Shown one piece after another: positions 16,296-24,354 of a DNA stretch of 35,927 nucleotides (positions within the stretch are counted from its first letter, which is position 1; the number at the start of each line of letters is the position of its first letter). This DNA comes from CBDCRK01 sp965220955 (lineage in GTDB: Bacteria > Desulfobacterota > Binatia > Bin18 > CBDCRK01). The translations under genes were made by a program, and so were the position numbers. Under the pieces are notes generated by a model. The model was not told where the DNA came from and did not search any database. It saw only the letters and a program-made list of their open reading frames with translations. Where the stretch lies: the NCBI GenBank assembly GCA_965220955.1, contig CBDCRK010000005.1, positions 1-35,927 of the forward strand. The letters run 5' to 3'.

Positions 16296-16476
16296 AATAA
16301 CCTCCTTTCTGCAATTTTCTAAAGTGCAGGCCTTCTTTGTGGCGAGTATCCTGCAATAATGGCAAGGATGTCAAGGCTCTGGTCGGATCGTCCCTCCAAG
16401 GCACCGGTTGCTCAATGCCCGACATAGCGTTAGATTGGCGCGGGTTTACCTCTAGCCTCGAGAGGTATCTATTGTA

Positions 16477-16689
16477 ATGAAAAAGCTATTTCTTGCTCTG
16501 GTTATTCTATGTGTCCTGCTAGCTACAGTTTATTTCGGTGGCAACATCTTGTTGGCAAACGCCTCACGGCGGGCTCTAATTCTCGCAGGGGATCATGCCA
16601 GGAATTATGGGGTCGAACTGCTAAGGAGCGAATCCCAAATCCTTGCTTTAGTGCGACAAAGTCCCGATGTTGTCCGTATAGCTCGGTGA
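16477..16689 (+). CDS. Possible small membrane or exported protein
   Basis: A 70-residue frame with a Lys-Lys start and a hydrophobic segment of about 20 residues (LFLALVILCVLLATVYFGG), followed by a polar, mostly helical tail. This looks like a signal anchor or lipoprotein-less signal peptide. The ribosome site is poor (GAGAGG about 11 bases upstream) and I do not recognise the family. It could be a real small protein or the stub of a longer lost gene, since 200 bases of non-coding DNA follow. The neighbouring genes give no hint of function. Confidence 0.35.
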   Translation: MKKLFLALVILCVLLATVYFGGNILLANASRRALILAGDHARNYGVELLRSESQILALVRQSPDVVRIAR

Positions 16690-16890
16690 ACCACTCCAGC
16701 CGCCAGAGAAAAGACTCATCAAGGCCAAGAACTATTCATTCGCTTGTTGCCTGGTAGAATGGAGAACCTCGCCCTCTACCAAACCGGGACACCGCATGGC
16801 AAACTAGGCAAACTAGGACGGTACTTACGTGCGCTCTCGTACAATGTATAAGGCAGATCATATTCTCTTAATAAGGAGGGGGGACAGAGT

Positions 16891-17946
16891 ATGAACTATG
16901 TGTATGCCGGTGTGGCGCAATGGTCTTCTACTGAGGACTCAGACCCGCTGGGCGGGCTCTTCCGTCAAGAGGTCGGAGCTAGCAAGTGGCACCATCTTAG
17001 CAAAGGGCTGCCGGACAAGGCTGAAGTACGAGCTATTGCCATTCATCCTAACAACCCGCAGACCGTGTATGTAGGTACACAGCACGGCCCTTATCGCAGC
17101 CTGGACAGTGGAGAACACTGGGAACGCCTCAATATCCCAGATCCTGGGATGGTTGTCTGGTCGATTGTCTTCCACCCGCATAATCCGCAGATCCTCTACC
17201 TGGGCACAGCGCCGACCGCTGTCTATCGTAGTGACAATGGAGGGGAGAGCTGGAGGCGGCTTCCCCTGGTTGAAACTGCCGGGATAGTGAAAATGGCCTT
17301 TCCTACCCGAATCATTCGCCTGGCCATTGATCCCAGCAATCCAGAGGAAATCTATGCTGGGTTGGAAGTTGGGGGAGTGATCCGTAGCCTGGATGGAGGA
17401 GAAACCTGGAGTGATTGTACACAGGCATTGGTGGCATTAGCGGAACAAGACCATCTCAAGAGTCGGCTTGGCAGCGATACCGAGACTGAGGGCATGATGG
17501 ATTCTCATGCCTTAGATGTGAGTGCAGCACGGCCAGGCACGGTTTTCCTGGCAACCCGCATGGGGCTGTTTTGTAGCCCCGATCGGGGAGAGAGCTGGCG
17601 GGAGATGGAGATCTGGCGCTATTCGCCCTTTTCCTATGCACGCGATGTCCAGGTTGCGCCTCACGATCCCAATACTTTGTATGCTGCGCTGAGTCCCGCT
17701 GCCCTGAGTAAGGCTGGCTCCATTTACCGTAGTCAAGATCTCGGCCAGACCTGGCAGCGCTTTGATCACCATGTGACGCCACATAGAACCATGATGGCTG
17801 TGGCACTGAGCCGCCAAGACCCGCAGTGTGTGTACGGTGTGAACAGCATAGGACAGGTGTTTGGCACGCAGAATGGGGGAGCGACCTGGAATGAGTTTCC
17901 GCTACCTGCGGGAGTGCGAAACGCTTATGCTCTGGCCTGTAGCTGA
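16891..17946 (+). CDS. BNR/Asp-box repeat propeller protein (sialidase/Ycf48-like fold)
   Basis: A 351-residue protein carrying six Asp-box motifs (SxDxGxxW-like) at about residues 70, 114, 166, 229, 281 and 326, each followed by the FHPHNPQILYLGT kind of strand. The spacing makes a beta-propeller. True sialidases have further Arg and Tyr catalytic residues that I cannot identify here, and there is no signal peptide, so an enzyme call is not justified. It may be a scaffold or a lactonase-like protein. The start has a strong TAAGGAGGGG site. Only 14 bases separate it from the MFS gene downstream, so the two are probably co-transcribed. Confidence 0.83.
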   Translation: MNYVYAGVAQWSSTEDSDPLGGLFRQEVGASKWHHLSKGLPDKAEVRAIAIHPNNPQTVYVGTQHGPYRSLDSGEHWERLNIPDPGMVVWSIVFHPHNPQILYLGTAPTAVYRSDNGGESWRRLPLVETAGIVKMAFPTRIIRLAIDPSNPEEIYAGLEVGGVIRSLDGGETWSDCTQALVALAEQDHLKSRLGSDTETEGMMDSHALDVSAARPGTVFLATRMGLFCSPDRGESWREMEIWRYSPFSYARDVQVAPHDPNTLYAALSPAALSKAGSIYRSQDLGQTWQRFDHHVTPHRTMMAVALSRQDPQCVYGVNSIGQVFGTQNGGATWNEFPLPAGVRNAYALACS

Positions 17947-17960
17947 GGGGCTGGGTCTCT

Positions 17961-19265
17961 ATGGACAAACAAGGGACGGGCAGCGAATCAGCGGTCAGAA
18001 ACGAGCGCTTCTTCTACGGCTGGTTTATTGTTGGCATTCTTTTTTTCATCTCGATTATCGACGGGGGCTTCACCTACATCTTCTCGGCTTTTCTCAAACC
18101 CCTCTCTGAGGAGTTCGGCTGGTCACGGGCGCAGACCTCTTTTGCCCTCTCTCTTTATTTGCTCGTTGCCGGACTTGTGCTGCCCCTATGGGGATGGCTC
18201 GTAGATCGCATAGGGGTCAGGATAGTTTACCTCGTGAGTGCCCTCATTGATGGCGTTGCGTTGCTACTATTGAGCTATGTACAGAGCCTGGCCGCTTTTT
18301 ATATCTTATACCTGTTTTTGGGCATAGGGCTAGCAGGTATTGGCCCCATGAGTGTAGGCAAAGTCGTCACCCAATGGTTTGTGGCCAAAAGAGGTCGGGC
18401 CATGGGCATTGCCTTGGTCGGCGCGGGCATGGGGGGGTTGGTTTTAGTTCCTGTGGCTGGTTTTTTGATTGCCGAATTCAGCTGGCGAACAGCATATCAG
18501 CTATTAGCCCTTCTATCCCTGGGCGGTATGCTGCCGCTGGTTTGGTTCTTTCTCACTGACACACCAGAGGAAAAAGGGCTGGTACCGCTGGGGCAGGAGA
18601 GTCTCTCTGAGAACTCTGCGGCAGAGACGGAGGAGATAATCCTGGCACCTGGAGATTGGACTCTGAAAGAGGCTCTACATACGTCAACCTTCTGGCTGCT
18701 AGGTGCGGCGTTCTGTCTTGGGATCCTGGCTACCTCAGCTATTGTTGCTCACCAGGTTGCCTTGCTGCAGGATGCCGGTATGACTCTGGGGTTGGCCTCT
18801 ACTATTGCCGGGGTAGTCCTGGGAGTGACCATGGGTGGACGGTTTTTGGTAGGCTGGATAAGCGAACGTATTCCGCATCCACACTATATCTTATTCTTCT
18901 GCTTGGTTATCCAGGCTGTAGGGGTCGGGATGCTTCTGGGCCTGAGTTCCCTGGGCTTTTGGGTGCTGGCAATTTTTGTCCCCCTCTTTGGCCTGGGCTA
19001 TGGCGGGCTTATTGTCCTTTGGCCCCTGGTTGTCAGTCATGATTTTGGTCTGCGCTCTTTTGGCGCTATTGCCGGAGTTCTGGGCACGGTTCTACTCTGT
19101 TTTGGGGGCGCCTTAGGACCCGTGATAGGCGGAGCCATTTACGATAGTACTGGCAGTTATCAGTGGGTTTTCATCCTATCTATTGTTGTCCTGCTTATGG
19201 GTGGCAGCGCGGCGGCAATGGCCCCAGAGCCTGGGAGCCCCTCTCTGGCTACTGATCCCGGCTAG
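17961..19265 (+). CDS. MFS transporter, OFA/monocarboxylate-like
   Basis: A 434-residue membrane protein with about 12 hydrophobic segments. It opens FFYGWFIVGILFFISIIDGG and then FSAFLKPLSEEFGWSRAQTS, the pattern of the OFA and monocarboxylate-transporter-like MFS group (the same as the next MFS). The loop motif reads GWLVDRIGVR, and a central polar loop spans about residues 205-225. It is predicted to move small carboxylates such as oxalate, formate or lactate analogues across the inner membrane. The ATG at 17961 follows a GAGGGG stretch. Coupled to the BNR gene. No terminator is seen in the following 400 bases. Confidence 0.9.
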   Translation: MDKQGTGSESAVRNERFFYGWFIVGILFFISIIDGGFTYIFSAFLKPLSEEFGWSRAQTSFALSLYLLVAGLVLPLWGWLVDRIGVRIVYLVSALIDGVALLLLSYVQSLAAFYILYLFLGIGLAGIGPMSVGKVVTQWFVAKRGRAMGIALVGAGMGGLVLVPVAGFLIAEFSWRTAYQLLALLSLGGMLPLVWFFLTDTPEEKGLVPLGQESLSENSAAETEEIILAPGDWTLKEALHTSTFWLLGAAFCLGILATSAIVAHQVALLQDAGMTLGLASTIAGVVLGVTMGGRFLVGWISERIPHPHYILFFCLVIQAVGVGMLLGLSSLGFWVLAIFVPLFGLGYGGLIVLWPLVVSHDFGLRSFGAIAGVLGTVLLCFGGALGPVIGGAIYDSTGSYQWVFILSIVVLLMGGSAAAMAPEPGSPSLATDPG

Positions 19266-19426
19266 GCGGCCAGCCAAAGGCAAGAGAAGCAGCCGTTGTA
19301 GGGGTGTGGAAAGGAATCTTGCTGGGCCTTACAAAATTTCACGCCCTCTCGGTTCTCTTGCTCACACTGGGAACATTGCCTGGAGTCTCTCTGGGTTCTG
19401 CTTAATGGGAGCCGTGCATTTTAAAG

Positions 19427-19455
19427 CACGCGTGCGTTTCTTAAACTCACGCGTG
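19427..19455. promoter_or_regulatory. Paired CACGCGTG palindromes, 21 bases apart
   Basis: Two identical 8-base palindromes, each preceded by TTAAA, lie 21 bases centre to centre, i.e. two helical turns. This suits cooperative binding by a dimeric regulator. It stands about 210 bases upstream of the MFS gene at 19668 and overlaps the 3' end of the winged-helix-like frame. Function inferred from geometry. Confidence 0.4.
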
Positions 19456-19641
19456 ACTTTGTTGTGTGTTTTGTCTATAGCGCACATTCCGACCTTTCTG
19501 CGTTGTCACTTTGAGAAGTCCTTTCTGGACCAGGCGTTGCAGTAGGCGGTAGGCCTGCGGTTTACTTAGCTGACAAAGAGTAGCAGTAGGGAATAGCCTC
19601 TGCAAGCAGGTAACCAGGAAAGAGAGCCTTGTCGGCTCCAC
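19447..19641 (-). CDS. Possible winged-helix DNA-binding fragment
   Basis: A 64-residue frame from a GTG. Residues 20-56 (SKPQAYRLLQRLVQKGLL, then a basic GRNVRYRQ wing) look like a helix-turn-helix with wing, as in small MarR- or ArsR-like regulators. It lacks the normal remaining domain, and no ribosome site is clear. It starts 27 bases upstream of, and divergent from, the preferred MFS start at 19668, the position of a local regulator. Either a small real regulator or a remnant; the paired palindromes overlap its 3' end. Low confidence. Confidence 0.3.
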   Translation of the reverse strand: MEPTRLSFLVTCLQRLFPTATLCQLSKPQAYRLLQRLVQKGLLKVTTQKGRNVRYRQNTQQSHA

Positions 19642-19667
19642 ATATCGGACAGGTCAAGGAAAAAGTT

Positions 19668-21026
19668 TTGTATCTAACAAGCCAGTTTTCCTACCTGCCC
19701 AGGCGGGTACGGGGGGTTTTTTATGGCTGGTGGCTAGTAGCCATCAGCGGCTTCGTAATGGTGCTTGCCAGCGTACCTCTGTTCCATGCCATGGGCGTAT
19801 GGGCGGTGGCTCTGGAGCGCGAGTTCGGCTGGAGCCGGACCCAGTTGGGCTTCGCCCTTACCTTCACCCGTATTGAGGGCGGCTTAATGGGCCCCCTTGA
19901 GGGATACCTCACCGACCGGATGGGGACGCGACACATGGTTCTCCTGGGGCTCCTGATTTTAGGGGTAGGATATCTCCTCTTCAGCCAGGTCCAGAATCTA
20001 TGGATGTTCTACTTGGCATACATAGTCATGGCCCTGGGCCAAGGCTTAGGTGGTTGGGTTCCACTGATGACCATGTTAAATCACTGGTTCGCGCGGCGCC
20101 TGGCTACTGCAATTGGCTGGGCCAACGTGGGGAGCCGGCTAGGGGCGTTGCTGCTAGTGCCGGCCATAGCCTGGGCCATTGATCCAGATCATGACCGTCT
20201 GGGTTGGCAGCCTACGGCCTTGCTTTTGGGCGTTTTCTCCCTGGTGGTAGCCTTGCCGATTTCCCGGCTGATTCGCAACCGGCCCCAAGATCACAACCTA
20301 ATGCCCGATGGCGAACCGTTGGTTTCTCCAGCGACAACCACCGCACCCCAAGGGGTGGCTCCGCCACAACGCGGTGAGGCAGAGCGGATTGATGCCGACC
20401 TCACGGCGTCCCAGGCTCTCAGAACGCCCGCATTCTGGTTGATCTCTTTTGGCCATGGTTTTACGTCGATGGCGATTCTTGCCATTATGGCCCACCTGGG
20501 ATTGTTGATGGAAGACCAAGGATTTTCTGTCCAGACGACCGCCTGGCTTGTCGCCCTATACACCGCTGTTGCAACGGTCTTTCTGCTTGTAGGGGGTTAT
20601 ATTGGCGACCGTATACCCAAGCGGATAGCCCTGTTTATTTTCGCCTCTATTCAGGCAGGGGCAGTGGTGGTGCTCGCTTTCTCGTCCTCCATCGAAATGT
20701 TCTACTTGTTTGCCATCCTGTTTGGCATAGGGTTTGGGGGACGTAGTCCGCTTACAGTGGCTATCCGCGGCGACTACTTTGGTCGAGCCGCCTTTGGCAA
20801 GATTCTGGGCCTATCCAGCGTACCCATGAACGTCCTCTTGTTGGTGGCTGCGCCCTTTGCGGGATGGATGCGCGACACCCAGGGAACCTACACCACGGCC
20901 TTTCTGGTCTTGGCTGGGTTAAACCTCCTGGGCGGAGTATGTTTCCTGGTGGCCCGGAGGCCTGTGTTGAGGCCGGTTTCTCCGCAGCTCAAGGTGTTGG
21001 GTCGAGCTGACAACAGCGTCCGGTAG
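19668..21026 (+). CDS. MFS transporter, OFA/monocarboxylate-like
   Basis: A 452-residue membrane protein with about 12 hydrophobic segments, opening VFYGWWLVAISGFVMVLASV and then LEREFGWSRTQLGFALTF. The loop 2-3 motif is YLTDRMGTR, and a long polar loop near residues 205-235 divides the two halves. It is homologous to the gene at 17961, though clearly diverged. No ATG is available near the homology start. TTG at 19668 is preferred because AAGGA lies seven bases upstream; TTG at 19629 is an alternative. Probably imports an organic acid. It stands alone, followed by a 720-base gap of debris. Confidence 0.87.
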   Translation: MYLTSQFSYLPRRVRGVFYGWWLVAISGFVMVLASVPLFHAMGVWAVALEREFGWSRTQLGFALTFTRIEGGLMGPLEGYLTDRMGTRHMVLLGLLILGVGYLLFSQVQNLWMFYLAYIVMALGQGLGGWVPLMTMLNHWFARRLATAIGWANVGSRLGALLLVPAIAWAIDPDHDRLGWQPTALLLGVFSLVVALPISRLIRNRPQDHNLMPDGEPLVSPATTTAPQGVAPPQRGEAERIDADLTASQALRTPAFWLISFGHGFTSMAILAIMAHLGLLMEDQGFSVQTTAWLVALYTAVATVFLLVGGYIGDRIPKRIALFIFASIQAGAVVVLAFSSSIEMFYLFAILFGIGFGGRSPLTVAIRGDYFGRAAFGKILGLSSVPMNVLLLVAAPFAGWMRDTQGTYTTAFLVLAGLNLLGGVCFLVARRPVLRPVSPQLKVLGRADNSVR

Positions 21027-21747
21027 CGGTAAGATTCGACTGGCGCCTATCACCTTCACGGGCATATAGGTCAAGCTGCATGGTGCTGGTCTGCGCTTAC
21101 TGGAGTGTTTACGCCTCAGAGTGAAGGATCTCGACTTTCCAAGGCACCAGATCTTGGTTGCCGGTGCGCCAGCAGTGGGTGGGCTCCACACTGAGTCCTT
21201 TGGACTTGCTCGATCTGCGGGGGTGCGCATGGTAGCAGGCCCTCTCCAGGGTGGCGTTGAGCCCCAAGCTGGCAACAATGCGAGCCGAGAGCGCAGAAAA
21301 GCTCGCCCAGGCGCGTCGGATCGCCCACCTTTTTCGGTTCATGTGTCCAAGCTACTGCATTCCGAGGAAACAGGAATGGGGTGCCTTTTAGCGTTGTAGC
21401 GTCGGTCTGAAAGTGTCCGCCTAGCAGACCGCTTACCGGTCAGGCAGGAACTCCACATAACCAGGCCATGAACCGGACGGCGGAAACATTGGTGACGCTT
21501 CGCGGTAGACTCCAGAGCGTCGCCGGTTATGGCTCCCGTTAGGGCTCATAGAAATATCCCATATCACGTTTACGGCATAGATATTTTATGACATGGTGTT
21601 TACTTCAATACTCGGAGCACCGCTTTTTCCATTTGTGAACAAGTTGTGAACAAGGGAGAGTTTGTTATGCCATCAACCGTGAATTGTAGACCGAGGAATT
21701 GAGGGCAGTTCGCTCAAAAGGGAAATTCCGGATTAAGGAGGGCTTCC
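21027..21747. other. Gene-poor stretch with recombinase debris
   Basis: This 720-base gap holds no intact gene. It contains a tyrosine-recombinase fragment (21070-21153), an imperfect stem with GTGACGCT / AGCGTCGC arms near 21490-21523, and a short direct repeat of TTGTGAACAAG near 21640. The last 30 bases hold the AAGGAGGG site of the oxidoreductase. The rest is unexplained. Confidence 0.5.
21070..21153 (+). pseudogene. Fragment of a tyrosine recombinase (integron-integrase/XerC-like)
   Basis: Following an in-frame TAG at 21067-21069, the frame reads VKLHGAGLRLLECLRLRVKD then LDFPRHQILV. This matches the catalytic-Arg region of IntI/Xer-type integrases (LYGTGLRLxExLxLRVKDxD). The Arg in GLRLLE would be the first catalytic Arg. 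The expected following gKGxKDR motif is absent, and no other part of the gene is recognisable on either side. It is therefore a fragment left by decay or recombination. Confidence 0.6.
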
Positions 21748-22848
21748 ATGGCAGAGGAAAAGATACGTATTGGTATTATTGGCGCCAATGCCCACTACGG
21801 CTGGAGCATGAGGGCACACCTTCCGGCCCTGCTGGCTCTGCCCGAGTACGAGCTAACGGCTGTATGTACCTCACGCCGGGAGACTGCAGAGGAGTCGGCC
21901 AAGCACTATGGAGCCAAATTAGCGTTTCATGACTACCACGAGATGGTAAAGTACCCAGATATTGACCTAGTCTCGGTGTCCGTGCGCGTTCCCTTACATC
22001 ATCAGATGGTGATGGCTGCCCTGGAAGCCGGGAAGCAGGTCTTCTGCGAGTGGCCCCTGGGTGCCAACCTGGCCCAGGCAGAGGAGATGGCTAATCTGGC
22101 TCGCTCTAAAGGGGTCCAAACCATGGTGGGTCTCCAGGCGCGGGGCGACCCTGTCTTGCTACGCATCCAGGAGCTTGTGGCGGAGGGATACGTAGGAGAG
22201 ATCCTCTCCTGCAACATGGTTATGTTCCTGCCCGGCCTTCTGCAAAGGGGTCTGGAGCGGGCTTGGATGGCAGACCAGGCGGCGGGAGCGAATACCCTCT
22301 CTATATCCACAGGACACGCCATAGATGTCCTTTGCTTCTGTGTAGGAGAGTTTAAGGAAGTCTCGTCCTGCGTCACCATCCAGGTGCCGGTGTGGGAGAC
22401 CTCGGAGCCCGGCAAGACAGTGGATGTGACCGCTCCCGACAACGTGCTTGTTAGTGGGGTACTCACCAACGGAGCTGTTGCTTCGGTCCATGTAGCCACC
22501 GTACCCTGGCACAGCACCGGCTGGAGGATGGAGGTCTACGGAAGGGAGGCTACTCTGGTTGCCTCATCGAGTCAAATGGTTCAGTACGCCCAAATCCAGC
22601 TTCTAGGCGGTAAAGGGAAAGACCAGACACTGGAGAAGCTATCCGTACCAGAGCGTCTGACCTGGATTCCTGCTGCGGTCCCTCAGGGCCCACCTTTCAA
22701 TGTGGCCCAGTTGTACCGCAGTCTGAGCCAGGCTATGCGGGAAGGCCATAGTCTACAACCTGATTTCGACCTGGCAGTGAAGCGACACCGACTACTGGAT
22801 GCCATACAGTGCGCCTCAGACCAGGGGTCGAAGGTACAGGTGACATAA
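21748..22848 (+). CDS. Gfo/Idh/MocA-family NAD(P)-dependent oxidoreductase
   Basis: A 366-residue protein with an N-terminal Rossmann fold: IRIGIIGANAHYGW (the dinucleotide loop, near residue 6), and FCEWPLGANLAQAE near residue 96, where Trp replaces the usual Lys of the EKP motif. EWPLgaN is typical of the Gal80-like branch of this family. The C-terminal half is the alpha/beta dimerisation and substrate domain. Without the EKP Lys, the usual sugar dehydrogenase chemistry may be lost or altered, so a sensor or a different reductase role is possible. The start at 21748 follows AAGGAGGG. It stands alone. Substrate unknown. Confidence 0.88.
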   Translation: MAEEKIRIGIIGANAHYGWSMRAHLPALLALPEYELTAVCTSRRETAEESAKHYGAKLAFHDYHEMVKYPDIDLVSVSVRVPLHHQMVMAALEAGKQVFCEWPLGANLAQAEEMANLARSKGVQTMVGLQARGDPVLLRIQELVAEGYVGEILSCNMVMFLPGLLQRGLERAWMADQAAGANTLSISTGHAIDVLCFCVGEFKEVSSCVTIQVPVWETSEPGKTVDVTAPDNVLVSGVLTNGAVASVHVATVPWHSTGWRMEVYGREATLVASSSQMVQYAQIQLLGGKGKDQTLEKLSVPERLTWIPAAVPQGPPFNVAQLYRSLSQAMREGHSLQPDFDLAVKRHRLLDAIQCASDQGSKVQVT

Positions 22849-23177
22849 CTCGTACAGTGCTCCTGTGGGATAGGGTCTTTGGGAAGATTAGGGACATTGA
22901 GCTGCTGCGGAGGGAGTTCGGTGAGAGGGGAGGTAAGCCCGCCGGCCGAGGCCTATGTTGGCGTGGGAGTGAGGTAGGATAAGCCTCTGACATAGAGGGG
23001 CGTAGCTTCCCATGAGATCAGAAGGTCCCTACCAAGTCGCGGTGTCTGGTTCCCTCATTGGCGTGGGTCAAAGGGAAAGAAGGCCACAGGTTGAGACGGT
23101 CTCTTCAATGGGTGAATAATAGCAGTCTATCCTGCGGCCTTAGGTGCCTTACGCGCTTCAGCCCGTTGGGCTCATTT
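22849..23177. other. Intergenic stretch, no gene
   Basis: 329 bases between the oxidoreductase (+) and the amidohydrolase stop (-). One open stretch near 22877-22975 reads with coding-like composition (GKIRDIELLRREFGERGG), but it has no start, no ribosome site and no family I recognise. It may be a remnant. Confidence 0.35.
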
Positions 23178-23179
23178 TT
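23160..23179 (+). terminator. Weak intrinsic-terminator-like hairpin
   Basis: A 5-base stem AGCCC / GGGCT with a GTT loop, then CATTTTT. It ends at the stop of the convergent amidohydrolase and could stop (+) transcripts coming from the oxidoreductase. Short stem, so only tentative. Confidence 0.4.
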
Positions 23180-24332
23180 ACAGACCGTAGACTTTGGCCG
23201 CGTTCTCTCCAATGATCTTCTGGCGGGTTGCTGCGGACATGGGCTCGACTAGCTCTTGGAGCTCATCCATATAATTCCCCGGGTGGTCAAGGTGCGGGAA
23301 GTCTGACGCCCAGAAGAATTTGTCCGCCCCCACAAAGTCTACAACGTGGCCGAACGCCTTTTCGTCCGGGTCCCCAGAGATCCAGCACTGGCGATAAAAA
23401 TAATAACTCGGCTTCTCTTTCAGCCGCACCGATTCTCCTAAGGGGCTGTTATATACGGCATCCATCCGGTTGAGCAGATACCCGGCCCAGCCAGCCCCAG
23501 ACTCCAGGACAACCACTTTCACCTTGGGGAAGCGATCAAACAGGCCATACTGGAACATGGCGGTAAACGCCTGCAGCGGTCCTTGCGCACCATGCACATT
23601 ATAGTGCCAGAGTGCCCACTTCTGCATATCGCGAAAGCGCTGGTGGACCCGCTTGGCCGGTGGCTCCCCACTCGGATGAATTCCCACCGGCACATTCAGT
23701 TCCTGGGCCTTAGCCCAGAAAGGGTCATAATCGGGGTGGGCATGCGACTTGTTGGTCGGTGTGAACGGCACAAAAAAGGCTCCTTGGGCGCCACTTTTGA
23801 CGGCCCGCTCTAGCTCGCGGGCAGCTTCGTGCGGATCACCAAAGGAGATATGGGCAATGGGGATTAAACGACCGCCCGAGTCGGCGCAAAAGTCTACAAC
23901 CCAGCGGTTGTAGGCCCGGGCATAAGCAGCCTGCAGTTCCAGATCCTCAACATCTTCGGTTTCCCAGGCCAACCCCAGGGTGGGATAAATGATGGCTTTA
24001 TCAAGACCCTCTTGATTGAGCAGGGCAACGCGCTCTTTGGGGTCCATTGAGCCAAACGGAGCCTGGCCCACATAGGTCTTGTCGGGATGGGGTTTGAGTT
24101 CTTCCCCATCCTTGCCCATAGCTCCCGACAGGCCCAACTGCCCTGGCCTGCGGTATCTGGAGGGTCCCCCACCAATTTCCAATATTTCCAGCCCCTTGTG
24201 GTCTTTGCTGATACGGATTGCCCGGTCCCGATATTGGGGATCAATATATTTCTCCCACACATCGGGTGGCTCCAGGACATGGCCATCCGCGTCAATCGCT
24301 CCCGGATACGAAAACCGCTCGTTTTTGCTCAT
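23178..24332 (-). CDS. Amidohydrolase-2 family protein, divergent paralog
   Basis: A 384-residue TIM-barrel amidohydrolase-2 protein: AIDADGHVLEPPDVWEKY at the N-terminus, GIHPSGEPP (His) in the middle, SGAGWAGYLLNRMD, and a C-terminal WASDFPHLDHPG (Asp) before NAAKVYGL. The order and spacing match the 370-residue twins at 7468 and 24355, but sequence identity is much lower, so it is an older paralog. It ends 22 bases after the upstream gene's stop on the same strand, so the pair is probably one operon. The start has an AAAAGGAGGG site. It is expected to hydrolyse or decarboxylate a ring-derived acid; substrate unknown. Confidence 0.9.
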   Translation of the reverse strand: MSKNERFSYPGAIDADGHVLEPPDVWEKYIDPQYRDRAIRISKDHKGLEILEIGGGPSRYRRPGQLGLSGAMGKDGEELKPHPDKTYVGQAPFGSMDPKERVALLNQEGLDKAIIYPTLGLAWETEDVEDLELQAAYARAYNRWVVDFCADSGGRLIPIAHISFGDPHEAARELERAVKSGAQGAFFVPFTPTNKSHAHPDYDPFWAKAQELNVPVGIHPSGEPPAKRVHQRFRDMQKWALWHYNVHGAQGPLQAFTAMFQYGLFDRFPKVKVVVLESGAGWAGYLLNRMDAVYNSPLGESVRLKEKPSYYFYRQCWISGDPDEKAFGHVVDFVGADKFFWASDFPHLDHPGNYMDELQELVEPMSAATRQKIIGENAAKVYGL

Positions 24333-24354
24333 AGAAGTCCCTCCTTTTCTTTTT

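Noticed and set aside
16790..16820. Short tandem GGCAAACTAG repeat
   Set aside because: Only two 10-base units; too short to claim a repeat array or operator.
21109..21342. 77-residue (-) frame over the recombinase debris
   Set aside because: It is Arg/Ser-rich, has no ribosome site, and lies opposite the recombinase fragment; no family recognised.
21400..21560. Possible attC site next to the recombinase fragment
   Set aside because: A stem with GTGACGCT / AGCGTCGC arms exists, but the flanking cores do not fit RYYYAAC...GTTRRRY; the closest, GTTAGGG, has a wrong last base.
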